Source: Vreelandella olivaria
GTDB lineage: Bacteria > Pseudomonadota > Gammaproteobacteria > Pseudomonadales > Halomonadaceae
DNA length: 62,321 nucleotides
Reading direction: 5' to 3'
Assembly (NCBI RefSeq): GCF_023507745.1
Contig: NZ_JALPZO010000109.1
Span: 1 to 62,321 of the forward strand
In this document: positions 35,010 through 43,957 of the stretch, in pieces
Position numbering within the stretch: the stretch's first letter is position 1
Layout of the letters: each line of letters starts with the position of its first letter
The notes under the pieces: generated by a model
Databases searched by the model: none
Seen by the model: only the letters and a program-made list of their open reading frames with translations
What the model was told of the DNA's origin: nothing
Translations under genes and position numbers: made by a program

Positions 35010-36339
35010 CCGACGAATGGCGATGATTGCAACCGACTCCATAGAACGCCGCATCCTTCACTATGTCATCGGATCGGTGTTGCTCACCCTGCTGGTGACC
35101 ATAGCAGGCATATCCTTCGTGAATGGTCTGTTCGAGAAGAGCCTGCTGACCCGCCAGATGCAGGAAGAGCGCAGTTTCATCCTGAGCCAGGCCAATCTGC
35201 ATGAGCCGTTTGTGTGGAACACGGCGACCGTGCAGGGCTTCTACGTGCCGGCGTCCCTGCAGGGCGACGTCGAGATTCCGGAGATTTTTCGCACCCGCGA
35301 ATTCCCTTTCACCGGCGAAATCGAGGTGGGCGGGAAAAAATACATGCTGCAAAACGCGCCTGTCGACGGCGGACGCATGTATCTGGCCAAGGACATCAGC
35401 ATTTACGAAATACAGGGTGTGGCCTACAAGTGGGTGCTTGGGGCGATCAGCCTGATGCTGTTGACCCTGGCCGTGCCATTTGCCCGCATCACGAGTCGAC
35501 ACCTGGTCACGCCGCTGGTGGATCTGATGGGGCAGATCAAGTCCATCGAACCCGCGCCAACCATGCCCCACCTTGCCGAGGACGGTGTCGATCAGGAGTT
35601 GCTGGTGGTGGTTCGAACGCTCAACCGCTTTCTCGATGAGATGGAAACCTATGTCAAGCGGGAAAAGATGCTGCTGGGAATGGCGAGCCACGAGTTGCGC
35701 ACACCGATCTCGATTATCGCGGGCGCCCTGGATGGCATCGAGGCGCGCGGGGAGACGCCCACCGCCGATGCCAGGGCCATGCGGCGCATCCGTCGCGCCG
35801 TCAATGGGATGGGCACGAGTGTTCACGCCATTCTGAGTCTGATGCGCCACGGTGATCCGGTGAGCGAAGGTGTTGCGCTCCTTCTCGTGGTGCAGGAGGA
35901 AATGAAGGATGTCGATCACATCCATCAGGGTGCACGTAAGCGGGTACGCTTGCATGGCGAGGCGGATCCCCGCCTGCTTGCCGACCCTGCGCTGGTGAGG
36001 ATGCTGCTGCGCAATCTGATGCACAACGCGCTCCAGCACACAAGCGGGGCGGTCAATGTGGTCATCGATACCAACTGGATCGAGTTCAGGGATGAAGGGC
36101 CTGGATTGCCGGAGCACTACCGCGCCTTGCTGACCGCGCCACCCGTCGTACCGACGTCGGGCGCGGCGGGGCTGGGGCTGTTCATCGCCACCTTGATCTG
36201 CGAGCGCCTGCGATGGCAGTTGAAGTGGGTGAACGCTGCCGCTGGCGGGACGGTGCTGCGTGTGACATTTGGGGCCGTGCCGGCCGATGCATTCACCCGG
36301 GGAGACTGCAAGTGGCCCCGGGCCAAAGTGGCTGCCTGA
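34996..36339 (+). CDS. Sensor histidine kinase
   Basis: A 447-residue membrane kinase. Helices at about 24-46 and 150-170 enclose a periplasmic domain of roughly 100 residues, followed by a HAMP-like region. The catalytic core is complete: MASHELRTPISIIAG (phospho-accepting histidine), LLRNLMHNALQHT (N box), RDEGPGLPEH (G1) and GAAGLGLFIATLI (G2). It pairs with the response regulator at 36388. It sits at the head of the envelope-modification genes. Confidence 0.92.
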   Translation: MMRGNRRMAMIATDSIERRILHYVIGSVLLTLLVTIAGISFVNGLFEKSLLTRQMQEERSFILSQANLHEPFVWNTATVQGFYVPASLQGDVEIPEIFRTREFPFTGEIEVGGKKYMLQNAPVDGGRMYLAKDISIYEIQGVAYKWVLGAISLMLLTLAVPFARITSRHLVTPLVDLMGQIKSIEPAPTMPHLAEDGVDQELLVVVRTLNRFLDEMETYVKREKMLLGMASHELRTPISIIAGALDGIEARGETPTADARAMRRIRRAVNGMGTSVHAILSLMRHGDPVSEGVALLLVVQEEMKDVDHIHQGARKRVRLHGEADPRLLADPALVRMLLRNLMHNALQHTSGAVNVVIDTNWIEFRDEGPGLPEHYRALLTAPPVVPTSGAAGLGLFIATLICERLRWQLKWVNAAAGGTVLRVTFGAVPADAFTRGDCKWPRAKVAA

Positions 36340-36387
36340 TGGCCCTGCGCGCCTCGCTGGCATGACAGGCAAGCATGGGAAACCAGT

Positions 36388-37077
36388 ATGAGAAACAAGA
36401 CCCGGGTTCTGATCGTCGAAGACAACGCCGATCTGGCGGAGAACATCTTCGAATTTCTCGGCGAGAATGAATATGAGCTGGAATATGCATCGGGCGCATT
36501 GACGGCGCTGCACCTGCTCGACAGCCAGAGCTTCGATGTCATCGTGCTGGACATCATGCTCTCCGGCGCCTCGGGACTCGACATCGCCCGTCGGCTGCGC
36601 AAGGACATGAACGACCAGACGCCGATCATCTTCATGACGGCAATGGGGGCGATAGAAAACAAGGAAGACGGCTATTCGAGTGGTGGTGACGATTATCTCG
36701 TCAAGCCGTTCGATCTCAGAGAGCTGGCATTGCGCATCGATGCCCTGCATCGGCGAAGATCGCGCATCGACACGGTGCTGCGCGCGGGGGATGTCAGTTT
36801 CAACCCCGGCACGCTGGAGGTCCATGTCGAGCCCCGGGGAAAGCTCCGGCTGTCGGGATTGGCCGCGCACATCTTCGAGGCGCTGATCCGCAGTCATCCG
36901 GATTTCATTTCCTATGCCTCATTGAGCGCCAGGCTCTGGCCGGAACAGGGCGTCGATGCCAATACGTTGCGCACGCATATCTGGCTGCTGCGCAAGCAGC
37001 TCCAGGAAGCCTATGGGATGCCCATGATAAAAACGCTGCATGGTCGGGGATATATTCTCGACGTTTCGGGACAGTGA
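36388..37077 (+). CDS. OmpR-family response regulator
   Basis: A 229-residue regulator. The receiver domain has the ED acidic pair (11-12), phospho-acceptor D55 in VIVLDIMLSG and DDYLVKPFD. The C-terminal winged helix carries NTLRTHIWLLRKQLQ, in which the usual V[DE]VHI recognition pattern is altered, and ends with LHGRGYIL. Three downstream promoters contain tandem boxes of the CTTGAT-N5-CTTGAC type with an 11-base period, the kind of site bound by OmpR-family dimers. This protein is the natural candidate to bind them. Confidence 0.92.
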   Translation: MRNKTRVLIVEDNADLAENIFEFLGENEYELEYASGALTALHLLDSQSFDVIVLDIMLSGASGLDIARRLRKDMNDQTPIIFMTAMGAIENKEDGYSSGGDDYLVKPFDLRELALRIDALHRRRSRIDTVLRAGDVSFNPGTLEVHVEPRGKLRLSGLAAHIFEALIRSHPDFISYASLSARLWPEQGVDANTLRTHIWLLRKQLQEAYGMPMIKTLHGRGYILDVSGQ

Positions 37078-37133
37078 GGTATGTCCGGGTTGGATTCCCC
37101 AGGGCCACCTCGCGTTTTTGGATTTGATGAATT

Positions 37134-37150
37134 ATTGATGCCCCCTTGAC
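37134..37150 (+). promoter_or_regulatory. Direct-repeat regulator box 1 (methyltransferase/RND operon)
   Basis: ATTGAT-GCCCC-CTTGAC, half-sites 11 bases apart, followed at 37173-37178 by TACAGT. The surrounding 200 bases are homologous to the region in front of the PAP2 gene (42455-42650). Confidence 0.7.
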
Positions 37151-37364
37151 AGGGGCTTGGTGGGCAGCCCCGTACAGTTCCAATTATCTATCGTCGTATA
37201 TGATCGGCTGACGCCTGAATAGCCGACAGCATTCTGCGTACTCGATGAGTGGCCTGCGCAAGGCTGGTTTTCAGCGTGCTCCGCGCATTTTTCGATGCCC
37301 GTGCACGCAGAGATGCCGTGCAGGCACTCGTACCGAAATCGAAGACCTCGAAAAAGAGAGACCC

Positions 37365-38039
37365 ATGGGCCGGAATATGCACCGTAGCAGCCTGGCCGAC
37401 ACAGTCGGCTTCTTCAAAGCGTGGCTCGTCGATCCCCGGCGGGTGGCGGCGATCGTCCCCTCGGGACGCGCGCTGGCCAGCCTGATCACCTCGGAGATCT
37501 CCGCACAGACGGGCCCGGTGATTGAGCTTGGGCCGGGCACCGGCGTTTTCACCCACGCGCTGATCGAACGTGGCGTCGCTCAGGAAAACCTGGCGTTGAT
37601 CGAATACGGTGCGGTGTTCGCCGCCAGGCTGGAGCACCAGTTCGAGCGCGCCCACACGGTGTGCATGGATGCCGCGCGGCTGAAGAAAGCCGAACTGTTC
37701 GAGGGGATGCAGGCGGGCGCCGTGATCAGTGGCCTGCCGTTGCTGTCGATGCCGCCGCGCAAGGTCATGGCCATTCTCGATGGCGTGTTCACCAGGCTGC
37801 GATCCGACGGGGCCTTCTATCAATTCACCTACGGTCCGACTTGCCCGGTTCCCCGCGCACTGCTCGATCGCCTCGGGCTCAAGGCGATCAGGATTGGCCG
37901 CACCTTCGCCAATGTGCCGCCCGCGTCGGTCTACCGCATCGTCCGACGCCCGCCGCGCTATGAGGCCGTTCGCCTGGTCCAGGGAACGCAGCCGTCGGCC
38001 GTGGACGCTGTTGACCGCGAGCGGGATCGACATGCGTAG
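37365..38039 (+). CDS. Phospholipid N-methyltransferase-like SAM methyltransferase
   Basis: A 224-residue Rossmann methyltransferase. GFFKAWLVDPRRVAAIVPSG at the N-terminus is typical of PmtA-type phosphatidylethanolamine methyltransferases (and related rRNA-methylase-like proteins), and VIELGPGTGVFTHALIERG is the SAM-binding motif. ISGLPLLSMPP takes the place of the catalytic NxPY-like segment. The usual product would be methylated phosphatidylethanolamine. Start 37365 follows a GAGAG ribosome-binding site; the frame can be extended to 37245. Its stop overlaps the start of the efflux adaptor gene. Confidence 0.82.
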   Translation: MGRNMHRSSLADTVGFFKAWLVDPRRVAAIVPSGRALASLITSEISAQTGPVIELGPGTGVFTHALIERGVAQENLALIEYGAVFAARLEHQFERAHTVCMDAARLKKAELFEGMQAGAVISGLPLLSMPPRKVMAILDGVFTRLRSDGAFYQFTYGPTCPVPRALLDRLGLKAIRIGRTFANVPPASVYRIVRRPPRYEAVRLVQGTQPSAVDAVDRERDRHA

Positions 38040-39189
38040 CCCGTGCCGCTGCCAGCCTCCAGCGTGGCGACGCAGACAACCTGGCACCTGGCGCGCGGGT
38101 GCCCGAGGCGGGCTCCCGGCGTGCCTCTTCCTGCTGCTTGCCGCCTGTGGCGCGCCGTCCAACGATACCGGGGAAGATGCGCATGTTGCCGCCGCGCGCG
38201 TTACCGTGGCGCCAGCGGAGCCCGCCGCATTCGGCGAGCGATTCACCCTCTCCGGAACCCTGACCGCCGAGCGCCAGACACGCCTGTCGCCCCGCGCCGA
38301 CGGGCTGGTGGCCCAGGTGCACGTCGATGCCGGTGACCAGGTCGAGGCCGGACAGGTGCTGCTCGAACTCGACGCCGCCATTGCCCGTCAGGCACTCTTG
38401 CGCGCCCAGGCCCAAACGGAGGAAGCCGAGGCCGCCCTGCGCGAGGCGCAGCGCCTGGTGGTCGAGGCGCAGCGGCTGATCGAACACCAGGCCATCCCGG
38501 CCACGGAGGTCGAGGCGCGGGCCGCCGCCCTGGACTTCGCCCGCGCCGCGGCGGCGTCCGCCCGCGCCAATGTGCGCGAGCAGGCGGAGCAGGTCGAGCG
38601 GCACGTGCTGCCAGCCCCCTTCGCCGGCGTGATTGCCGAGAAACTCAGCGAGGCCGGCGAATGGGTGCAGCGCGGCACACCGGTGCTGTCGCTGGTGGCG
38701 ACCGAGCGCGTACGGCTGGATCTGCGTGTGCCGCAGGAACGCTTTGGGCAGATCGCCGATGATGCGCAGGTGCGCGTGTTCGCCGACGCCCTTGGCGGTA
38801 CGCCGTTGCAGGCGAGCGTCGGCGCGCGGGTGCCGGTCACCGACCCCGGTGCGCGGACTTTTCTGTTGCGCCTGCTGGTGGCAGACCCGCAGGGTCGGCT
38901 GCTGCCGGGGATGTCGGCGCGGGCCGAGATCGACCTGCCGCCCGGCGCCGCCGCGCCGGCGATCGACCGCGATGCGCTGCTGCGCCAGCCGGACGGCAGC
39001 CACAGCCTGTTCGTCGTCGAGGAGACCGATGGCGGGCCGGTCGCCCGGCGCCGCAGCGTGCGGATTCTCCACGACCGGGATGGCAGCGTCGCCCTCGCGG
39101 GCGACGATGTCAGGCCGGGCGAACGGGTGGTGATCCGCGGCAACGAAGCCCTGGCCGACGGCCAGCCGCTGGACCTGGTGGAGCGCTGA
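38032..39189 (+). CDS. RND efflux periplasmic adaptor lipoprotein
   Basis: A 385-residue membrane fusion protein. The N-terminus ends in a lipobox FLLLAAC with the lipid cysteine at residue 39. The lipoyl half-motif RLSPRADGLVAQVHVDAGDQ is followed by a helical hairpin rich in E/A/Q (about residues 120-190) and the second half LPAPFAGVIAEKLSEAGEWV. It links the inner membrane pump encoded next to an outer membrane channel. The ATG at 38032 overlaps the methyltransferase stop. Confidence 0.92.
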   Translation: MRSPCRCQPPAWRRRQPGTWRAGARGGLPACLFLLLAACGAPSNDTGEDAHVAAARVTVAPAEPAAFGERFTLSGTLTAERQTRLSPRADGLVAQVHVDAGDQVEAGQVLLELDAAIARQALLRAQAQTEEAEAALREAQRLVVEAQRLIEHQAIPATEVEARAAALDFARAAAASARANVREQAEQVERHVLPAPFAGVIAEKLSEAGEWVQRGTPVLSLVATERVRLDLRVPQERFGQIADDAQVRVFADALGGTPLQASVGARVPVTDPGARTFLLRLLVADPQGRLLPGMSARAEIDLPPGAAAPAIDRDALLRQPDGSHSLFVVEETDGGPVARRRSVRILHDRDGSVALAGDDVRPGERVVIRGNEALADGQPLDLVER

Positions 39190-39192
39190 GCC

Positions 39193-42100
39193 ATGGGCTT
39201 CGACCGCGTTCTGCGCCATGGCACCCTGATCGCCGTGGCGGTCCTGATCCTCTGCGTGCTGGGGGGCAGCGCCGCGCTGCGGGTGCCGGTGCAGATGATC
39301 CCCGATCTCGAAGTGCGCACCATCAGCGTCGACACGCGTTGGCCCGGCGCCTCGCCGCGGGACGTGGAGCAGGAAATCCTGATCGAGCAGGAACAGTACC
39401 TGCGCACGCTGCCCGGCCTGCGTCGCATGGTTTCCACCGCCAGCACCGGGCAGGCCAGCATCGTGCTGGAGTTCCCCTTCGGGGTCGATATCAACGAGGC
39501 GCTGATCCGCACCAACAACGCGCTCAGCCAGGTCTCCGGTTATCCGGAGAACGCGGACGCGCCTGCCTTGACCACGGTCTCGGTCTCCGAGGAGCCGTTC
39601 ATGTACTTCCGCGTCGGTCCGCGCGCGGATGGCGGCGCGGACCTCGATCTGGCGATGCTGCGCGACTTCCTGCAGGACGAGGTGCGGCCACGCCTGGAGC
39701 GCGTCGACGGTGTTTCTCTGGTGGAGATCAGGGGCGCGGAAGAACGCCAGGTGCGCATCGAGGTCAATCCGCATCGCCTGGCCGAGCGTGGGCTGGACAT
39801 GATCGACCTGCGCGACGCGCTGCGGGCGCGCAACCTCGACCGCTCCGCCGGCGATCTGGACAGCGGCAAGCGCAGCGTGCTGGTGCGCACGGTCGGGCGT
39901 TTCCGCACGCCTGCCGAGATCGGCGAGCTGATCGTCGCCGAGCGCCAGGGCGCCCTGGTGCGCCTGTCCGACCTGGCCGACATCCGCCTCAGCCACCACG
40001 AACTGCGCGAAAGCGCGTACTACAACGGCCTGCCGGCGCTGTTCCTGGCGGTGCGCCGCGAGACCGGCTCCAACGTGATCCAGACCAAGTACGCGGTGCT
40101 GCCCGAGGTCGAGGCGATCAACGACGTGCTCATGGCGCCGCTGGGGCTGGAGATCACCCTGGCCAGCGAGGACGCGCGCTACGTCGAGGACTCGGTGGCC
40201 AACGTCTGGAGCAACCTGGTCTTCGGCGCGGCGCTCGCGACCCTGGTGATGTTCGCCTTCCTGCGCTCGGCGCGCAGCACCTTCGTCGGCGTGATCGCCA
40301 TCCCGATCTGCACCATTGCCGCCTTCATCGGCCTGCTGCTGGCCGGGCGCACGCTGAACGTGATTTCCATGGCTGGCGTGGCCTTCGCCATCGGCATGAC
40401 CCTGGACAACACCATCGTGGTGCTGGAGAGCATCGACCAGGCGCGGCGCCGTGGCCTGGGCCGCTTCGAGGCCGCTGTGGCCGGCGTGCGCCGGGTCTGG
40501 CCGGCGGTGCTGGCCTGCACCCTGACCACCGTGCTGGTGTTCGCGCCGACCCTGTTCATACGCGAGGAATCGGGGCAGCTCTACTCGGATATCGCCATCG
40601 CCATTTCCGCCTCCATCCTGGCGTCCATGGTCGTGGCGGTGACCGTGCTGCCGGCGCTGGCCTCGCGGCTGATGCCCTCGGTGACGGCGGGAAAAACCGC
40701 CGACGGCGATGCGTTCGAGCGCATCGGCCAGCGCCTGGCCGCGCTCCACGCCACCTGGCCGCGGCGCGCCGCGGTGCTGGTCGGCACGCTGGTCGCCGCG
40801 GTGCTGGCCGTGACGCTGCTGACGCCGCCGGCCGAATACCTGCCCGAAGGCGAGGAAGCGAAGGTCTTCTCGCGCATGATCGCGCCGCCCGGCTACAACC
40901 TGTCCGAGATGGAGGGTATCGCGCAGGAGCTGATCGCGGCGCTGCGTCCGCGGCTCGACGACGCGCCCGGGCGTTACGCCCGTGGCGAGACGGACATGCC
41001 GGCGCTGAACGTCTTCAGCGTGTTCGTGGACCCGCAGGGCATCAGCGCGATGACCGATCCGCAGAACCCGGCCGAGGTCGATGCGCTGATCGGCGCGCTG
41101 GAGGCGCTCTACACCGCCTGGCCCGGCATGCGCGCCTTCGCCTCGCGCGGCTCGATCATTTCCAACGACGAAGGCGGCACCCGCAGCATCAATCTGGACA
41201 TTGCCGGTAGCGACCTGGCGCAGATCTACCGCGTCGCCGGCCTGGCCTACGCGCGCGCCGGCAGCCTGTTCGAGGGCGCCCAGATCGGCTCCGAGCCCGG
41301 CTCGCTGAGTCTCGACCAGCCCATGCTGGAGGTGCGGCCGCGCTGGGAGCGGCTGGCCGAAGTCGGCCTCGACGCGGAGCGCTTCGGCTATTCGGTCGCT
41401 GCGCTCAGTGATGGCGCCTTCGCCGACGAGATGATCCTGGACGACCGCCGGGTCGACATCTACCTGTTCAGCAGCGCCGGCAGCGGGCAACGGGTCGAGC
41501 GCCTGCGCGACCTGCCGATCGCCACGCCGTCCGGCGCGCTGCTGCCGTTGTCCGCGCTGGCCGACCTGCATGAATCGGTCGATAGCGACAGCATCCGCCG
41601 GCTGGACGGCCGCCGCACCGTCACGCTGAACATCGTGCCGCCGCGTTCGCTGGCGCTGGAGACCGGGGTCGCGCGCGCGCGGGCTGAACTGATCGACGCC
41701 ATGCGCGCCGCCGGCGAGATTCCGCACGGGGTCTCGATCGATATTTCCGGCGCCAGCGACCAGCTCGACGCCACGCGCGAGGCGGTCGCCGGCAATTTCG
41801 CCATCGCCGTGCTGCTGTGCTACCTGATGCTGGTGGCGGTCTTCCGCCACTGGGGGCGGCCGCTGTTCGTCATGGCCACGGTGCCCATCGGCATGGCGGG
41901 CGGGATCGTCGGCCTGGCGCTGCTCAACGGCGTGGGCGCCGCGTTCGGCATCCACCAGCCGTTCGACATGATCACCCTGCTGGGCTTCCTGGTGTTGCTG
42001 GGCGCGGTGGTCAACAACCCGATTCTGATCGTGCAGGAAGCCTGCACGCGTATCGAGGAGGGGGCCGCATCGGTGGTGGCGGCGGTGGACGATGCGGTGC

Positions 42101-42339
42101 GCATCCGCCTGCGGGCGATCCTGATGTCGAGCCTGACCACCATCCTGGGCGTGGCGCCGCTGGTGCTGATCCCTGGCGCCGGCACCGAGCTCTATCGCGG
42201 CCTGGGCGCCATCGTGATGTTCGGCATCGCCTGCTCCACGCTGGTCACCCTGACCTTCCTGCCCAGCCTGATGGTGGTGGCCATGGGCTGGCGCCGGCGC
42301 AGCGCCGGGCACAAGGCGCTGCACCCGGAGCGGCCATGA
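39193..42339 (+). CDS. RND efflux pump inner membrane transporter
   Basis: A 1048-residue AcrB-like transporter of full length with twelve membrane helices and two large periplasmic loops. The helix-4 motif reads GMTLDNTIVVLES, with DN where AcrB has DD, and the helix-10 motif reads LLGAVVNNPILIVQEA; this is the variant of the VDN/VVNN subgroup. It exports toxic compounds in exchange for protons. The pump gene is preceded by its adaptor and followed by what looks like the truncated start of an outer membrane factor gene. Confidence 0.94.
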   Translation: MGFDRVLRHGTLIAVAVLILCVLGGSAALRVPVQMIPDLEVRTISVDTRWPGASPRDVEQEILIEQEQYLRTLPGLRRMVSTASTGQASIVLEFPFGVDINEALIRTNNALSQVSGYPENADAPALTTVSVSEEPFMYFRVGPRADGGADLDLAMLRDFLQDEVRPRLERVDGVSLVEIRGAEERQVRIEVNPHRLAERGLDMIDLRDALRARNLDRSAGDLDSGKRSVLVRTVGRFRTPAEIGELIVAERQGALVRLSDLADIRLSHHELRESAYYNGLPALFLAVRRETGSNVIQTKYAVLPEVEAINDVLMAPLGLEITLASEDARYVEDSVANVWSNLVFGAALATLVMFAFLRSARSTFVGVIAIPICTIAAFIGLLLAGRTLNVISMAGVAFAIGMTLDNTIVVLESIDQARRRGLGRFEAAVAGVRRVWPAVLACTLTTVLVFAPTLFIREESGQLYSDIAIAISASILASMVVAVTVLPALASRLMPSVTAGKTADGDAFERIGQRLAALHATWPRRAAVLVGTLVAAVLAVTLLTPPAEYLPEGEEAKVFSRMIAPPGYNLSEMEGIAQELIAALRPRLDDAPGRYARGETDMPALNVFSVFVDPQGISAMTDPQNPAEVDALIGALEALYTAWPGMRAFASRGSIISNDEGGTRSINLDIAGSDLAQIYRVAGLAYARAGSLFEGAQIGSEPGSLSLDQPMLEVRPRWERLAEVGLDAERFGYSVAALSDGAFADEMILDDRRVDIYLFSSAGSGQRVERLRDLPIATPSGALLPLSALADLHESVDSDSIRRLDGRRTVTLNIVPPRSLALETGVARARAELIDAMRAAGEIPHGVSIDISGASDQLDATREAVAGNFAIAVLLCYLMLVAVFRHWGRPLFVMATVPIGMAGGIVGLALLNGVGAAFGIHQPFDMITLLGFLVLLGAVVNNPILIVQEACTRIEEGAASVVAAVDDAVRIRLRAILMSSLTTILGVAPLVLIPGAGTELYRGLGAIVMFGIACSTLVTLTFLPSLMVVAMGWRRRSAGHKALHPERP

Positions 42340-42452
42340 TCCTTCGACCGATGACGGGCGGTGTCCTGGCCTTGCTGCTTGCCACACGGAAGGAAGCCGA
42401 AAACACCCTGATTCGCGTGACGCGTAGCGAACGCGACCACCTGCGCTCCTGA
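42336..42452 (+). pseudogene. Possible outer membrane factor remnant (N-terminus only)
   Basis: An ATG that overlaps the pump stop in the ATGA manner starts MILRPMTGGVLALLLATRKE and ends after 38 codons. The overlap, position and hydrophobic signal-like start are what one expects of a NodT/TolC-type channel gene at the end of a tripartite RND operon. The rest is missing, and box 2 and the PAP2 leader begin directly after. It could also be a chance short frame. Confidence 0.4.
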
Positions 42453-42464
42453 ATTAGATGAATT

Positions 42465-42481
42465 CTTGATGGGTTCTTGAC
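42465..42481 (+). promoter_or_regulatory. Direct-repeat regulator box 2 (PAP2 gene)
   Basis: CTTGAT-GGGTT-CTTGAC, a near-perfect tandem repeat with 11-base period (TTCTTGA twice), followed by TACAGT at 42504-42509 as in box 1. This is the best copy of the three. Confidence 0.75.
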
Positions 42482-42655
42482 GAGGAGTTGGTGGGCGGCC
42501 TCGTACAGTCCCAAGCATCGCCGGGCACATGGATTGGATAATTCTTGAACCGCCGATAGCATCCCGCGCACTCGACGACGAGTTGCCTACACAGGACTGG
42601 CTTTCTGTACGCTCCGTGTATTTCTGGATGCTCCTACACGCTGTGAGGAGAGGCC

Positions 42656-43360
42656 GTGCAAGAATTGTTACCAGAATATAAAAATCTGAATTGGGCGACG
42701 CCCATCCGCTGGTTCTGGCGCATCTTCATGCCGGTTTGTATCCTGGCTGCTCTGGCAATATGGGGGGATGCTGCAATCGTGCAAATGGTTTATGAGTACC
42801 GAACGGTTGCAACTCACTACCTCGCCATTAACATTAGTAAACTTGCTAATCCACAGTTCTATGCAATCCCTGCCCTGGGCATTTATGTTGCCAGCCTGAT
42901 CGCGCTTTCGATTTCCTTCCTCCAGCCTTGGAAGCTTCTGCTGGAGCGCTTGGTGCGCCAAAGCCTTCTCATGTTGCTGGCGTTGCTGACAGGTGGGCTT
43001 GTGACTTTCGCACTGAAGCATATCGTGGCGCGTGGACGGCCAACGTTGCTGTTAGAAAGTGAGTTCTATGGTATCTCAATGTCATTCACAGGGGCGCCGT
43101 TCAATTCATTTCCATCCAGTCATGCATTCACTGCATTCGGTGTGGCGTTCGCATTGGCGAACATCATGCCAGTCTGGCGCGTACCATTGCTGCTTGCAGC
43201 CTCTATGGTGGGTATGTCACGCGTCATTGCACTGGAGCATTTCTTGAGTGATGTAGTCGCATCCGCCTTCATTGCCGCCTGGTGCGTAAATATCTGGTCT
43301 GCCCGCATTCGTCAGTCCAACTGGGCTTTGCGGCAGCCTTGGCGGTGGTACAGGGGATAG
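42656..43360 (+). CDS. PAP2-family phosphatase (lipid phosphatase)
   Basis: A 234-residue membrane protein with about six helices and a complete PAP2 active site: KHIVARGRP (KX6RP), PSSH (PSGH variant) and SRVIALEHFLSD (SRX5HX3D). Such enzymes remove phosphate from undecaprenyl diphosphate, lipid A or phosphatidyl lipids in the inner membrane. The start is a GTG with GAGGAG just upstream. The gene is visibly less GC-rich than its neighbours, which suggests a separate origin. Context suggests recycling of polyprenyl phosphate for the glycosyltransferases downstream, or lipid A dephosphorylation. Confidence 0.9.
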   Translation: MQELLPEYKNLNWATPIRWFWRIFMPVCILAALAIWGDAAIVQMVYEYRTVATHYLAINISKLANPQFYAIPALGIYVASLIALSISFLQPWKLLLERLVRQSLLMLLALLTGGLVTFALKHIVARGRPTLLLESEFYGISMSFTGAPFNSFPSSHAFTAFGVAFALANIMPVWRVPLLLAASMVGMSRVIALEHFLSDVVASAFIAAWCVNIWSARIRQSNWALRQPWRWYRG

Positions 43361-43448
43361 GTGAGATGGGATTCTCCTTGTCTCACTGCCAGCGCCCTTT
43401 CTAGCGAGTGTCCAGCGCACTCATCCATGCCGTCTGATTTGATGAATT

Positions 43449-43465
43449 CTTGACCCCGGCTCGAT
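43449..43465 (+). promoter_or_regulatory. Direct-repeat regulator box 3 (GtrA-glycosyltransferase operon)
   Basis: CTTGAC-CCCGG-CTCGAT with the same 11-base period and the same preceding GATTTGATGAATT as box 1. The following sequence has no similarity to the other two leaders. Confidence 0.6.
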
Positions 43466-43501
43466 GTTTGTCTGTTGACTGGCCAGGTAGATTCCCTGGT
43501 T

Positions 43502-43957
43502 ATGAAACAAGACGACTTCACACACCAAGGCTTTGCCGCGCCTCGTCACCCTGCCTGGCTGGCGAGATTGCCCCGGTTCCTGGCGGCCGGAGGCATGGCG
43601 ACCCTGCTGCACTGGGGGTTGATGGCCCTGCTGGTGGCCTGCAGCGTTCAGGCCTGGTGTGCTACGGCCCTGGGCATGGCCGTCGGTGCAACCGCCAATT
43701 ATTTCCTGCAGCGCCGCTATGTCTTTTCCCCTGCGCGCGGATTTTCGCTTGGCGTCTATCTGCTTTCCGTCGGCATGGCCTGGTCGGTCAACCTGGTCGC
43801 CTTTCAACTCCTGCATGGCGGCGGCATGGGGATCGCGGCGGCCCAGTTCCTCAGCAGCGCAGGGGTTGCGCTGCTCAATTTCCTGTTCCTGCAAAAGTTC
43901 GCATGCCGGGCACCGGCATGGATTCGCGTTTCTTCCCGAGAGTCCCATGATGAGTGA
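43502..43957 (+). CDS. GtrA-family membrane protein (putative polyprenyl-phosphate sugar flippase)
   Basis: About 151 residues with four membrane helices. RFLAAGGMATLLHWGLMALL, the NYFLQRRYVF motif after helix 2 and FLFLQKF near the end are typical of GtrA. GtrA-type proteins are thought to move undecaprenyl-phosphate sugars across the inner membrane. The ATG at 43502 is chosen; a TTG at 43475 would add nine residues. It overlaps the glycosyltransferase gene downstream by about ten bases, consistent with a gtrA-gtrB pair. Confidence 0.88.
   Translation: MKQDDFTHQGFAAPRHPAWLARLPRFLAAGGMATLLHWGLMALLVACSVQAWCATALGMAVGATANYFLQRRYVFSPARGFSLGVYLLSVGMAWSVNLVAFQLLHGGGMGIAAAQFLSSAGVALLNFLFLQKFACRAPAWIRVSSRESHDE

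Noticed and set aside
34924..36897. 657-codon open frame on the reverse strand
   Set aside because: Antisense to the histidine kinase and response regulator genes, without recognisable domains.
37888..42387. 1499-codon open frame on the reverse strand
   Set aside because: It lies antisense to the RND adaptor and pump genes, is low-complexity (H, R, Q, G rich) and matches no family; a by-product of high-GC codon usage.
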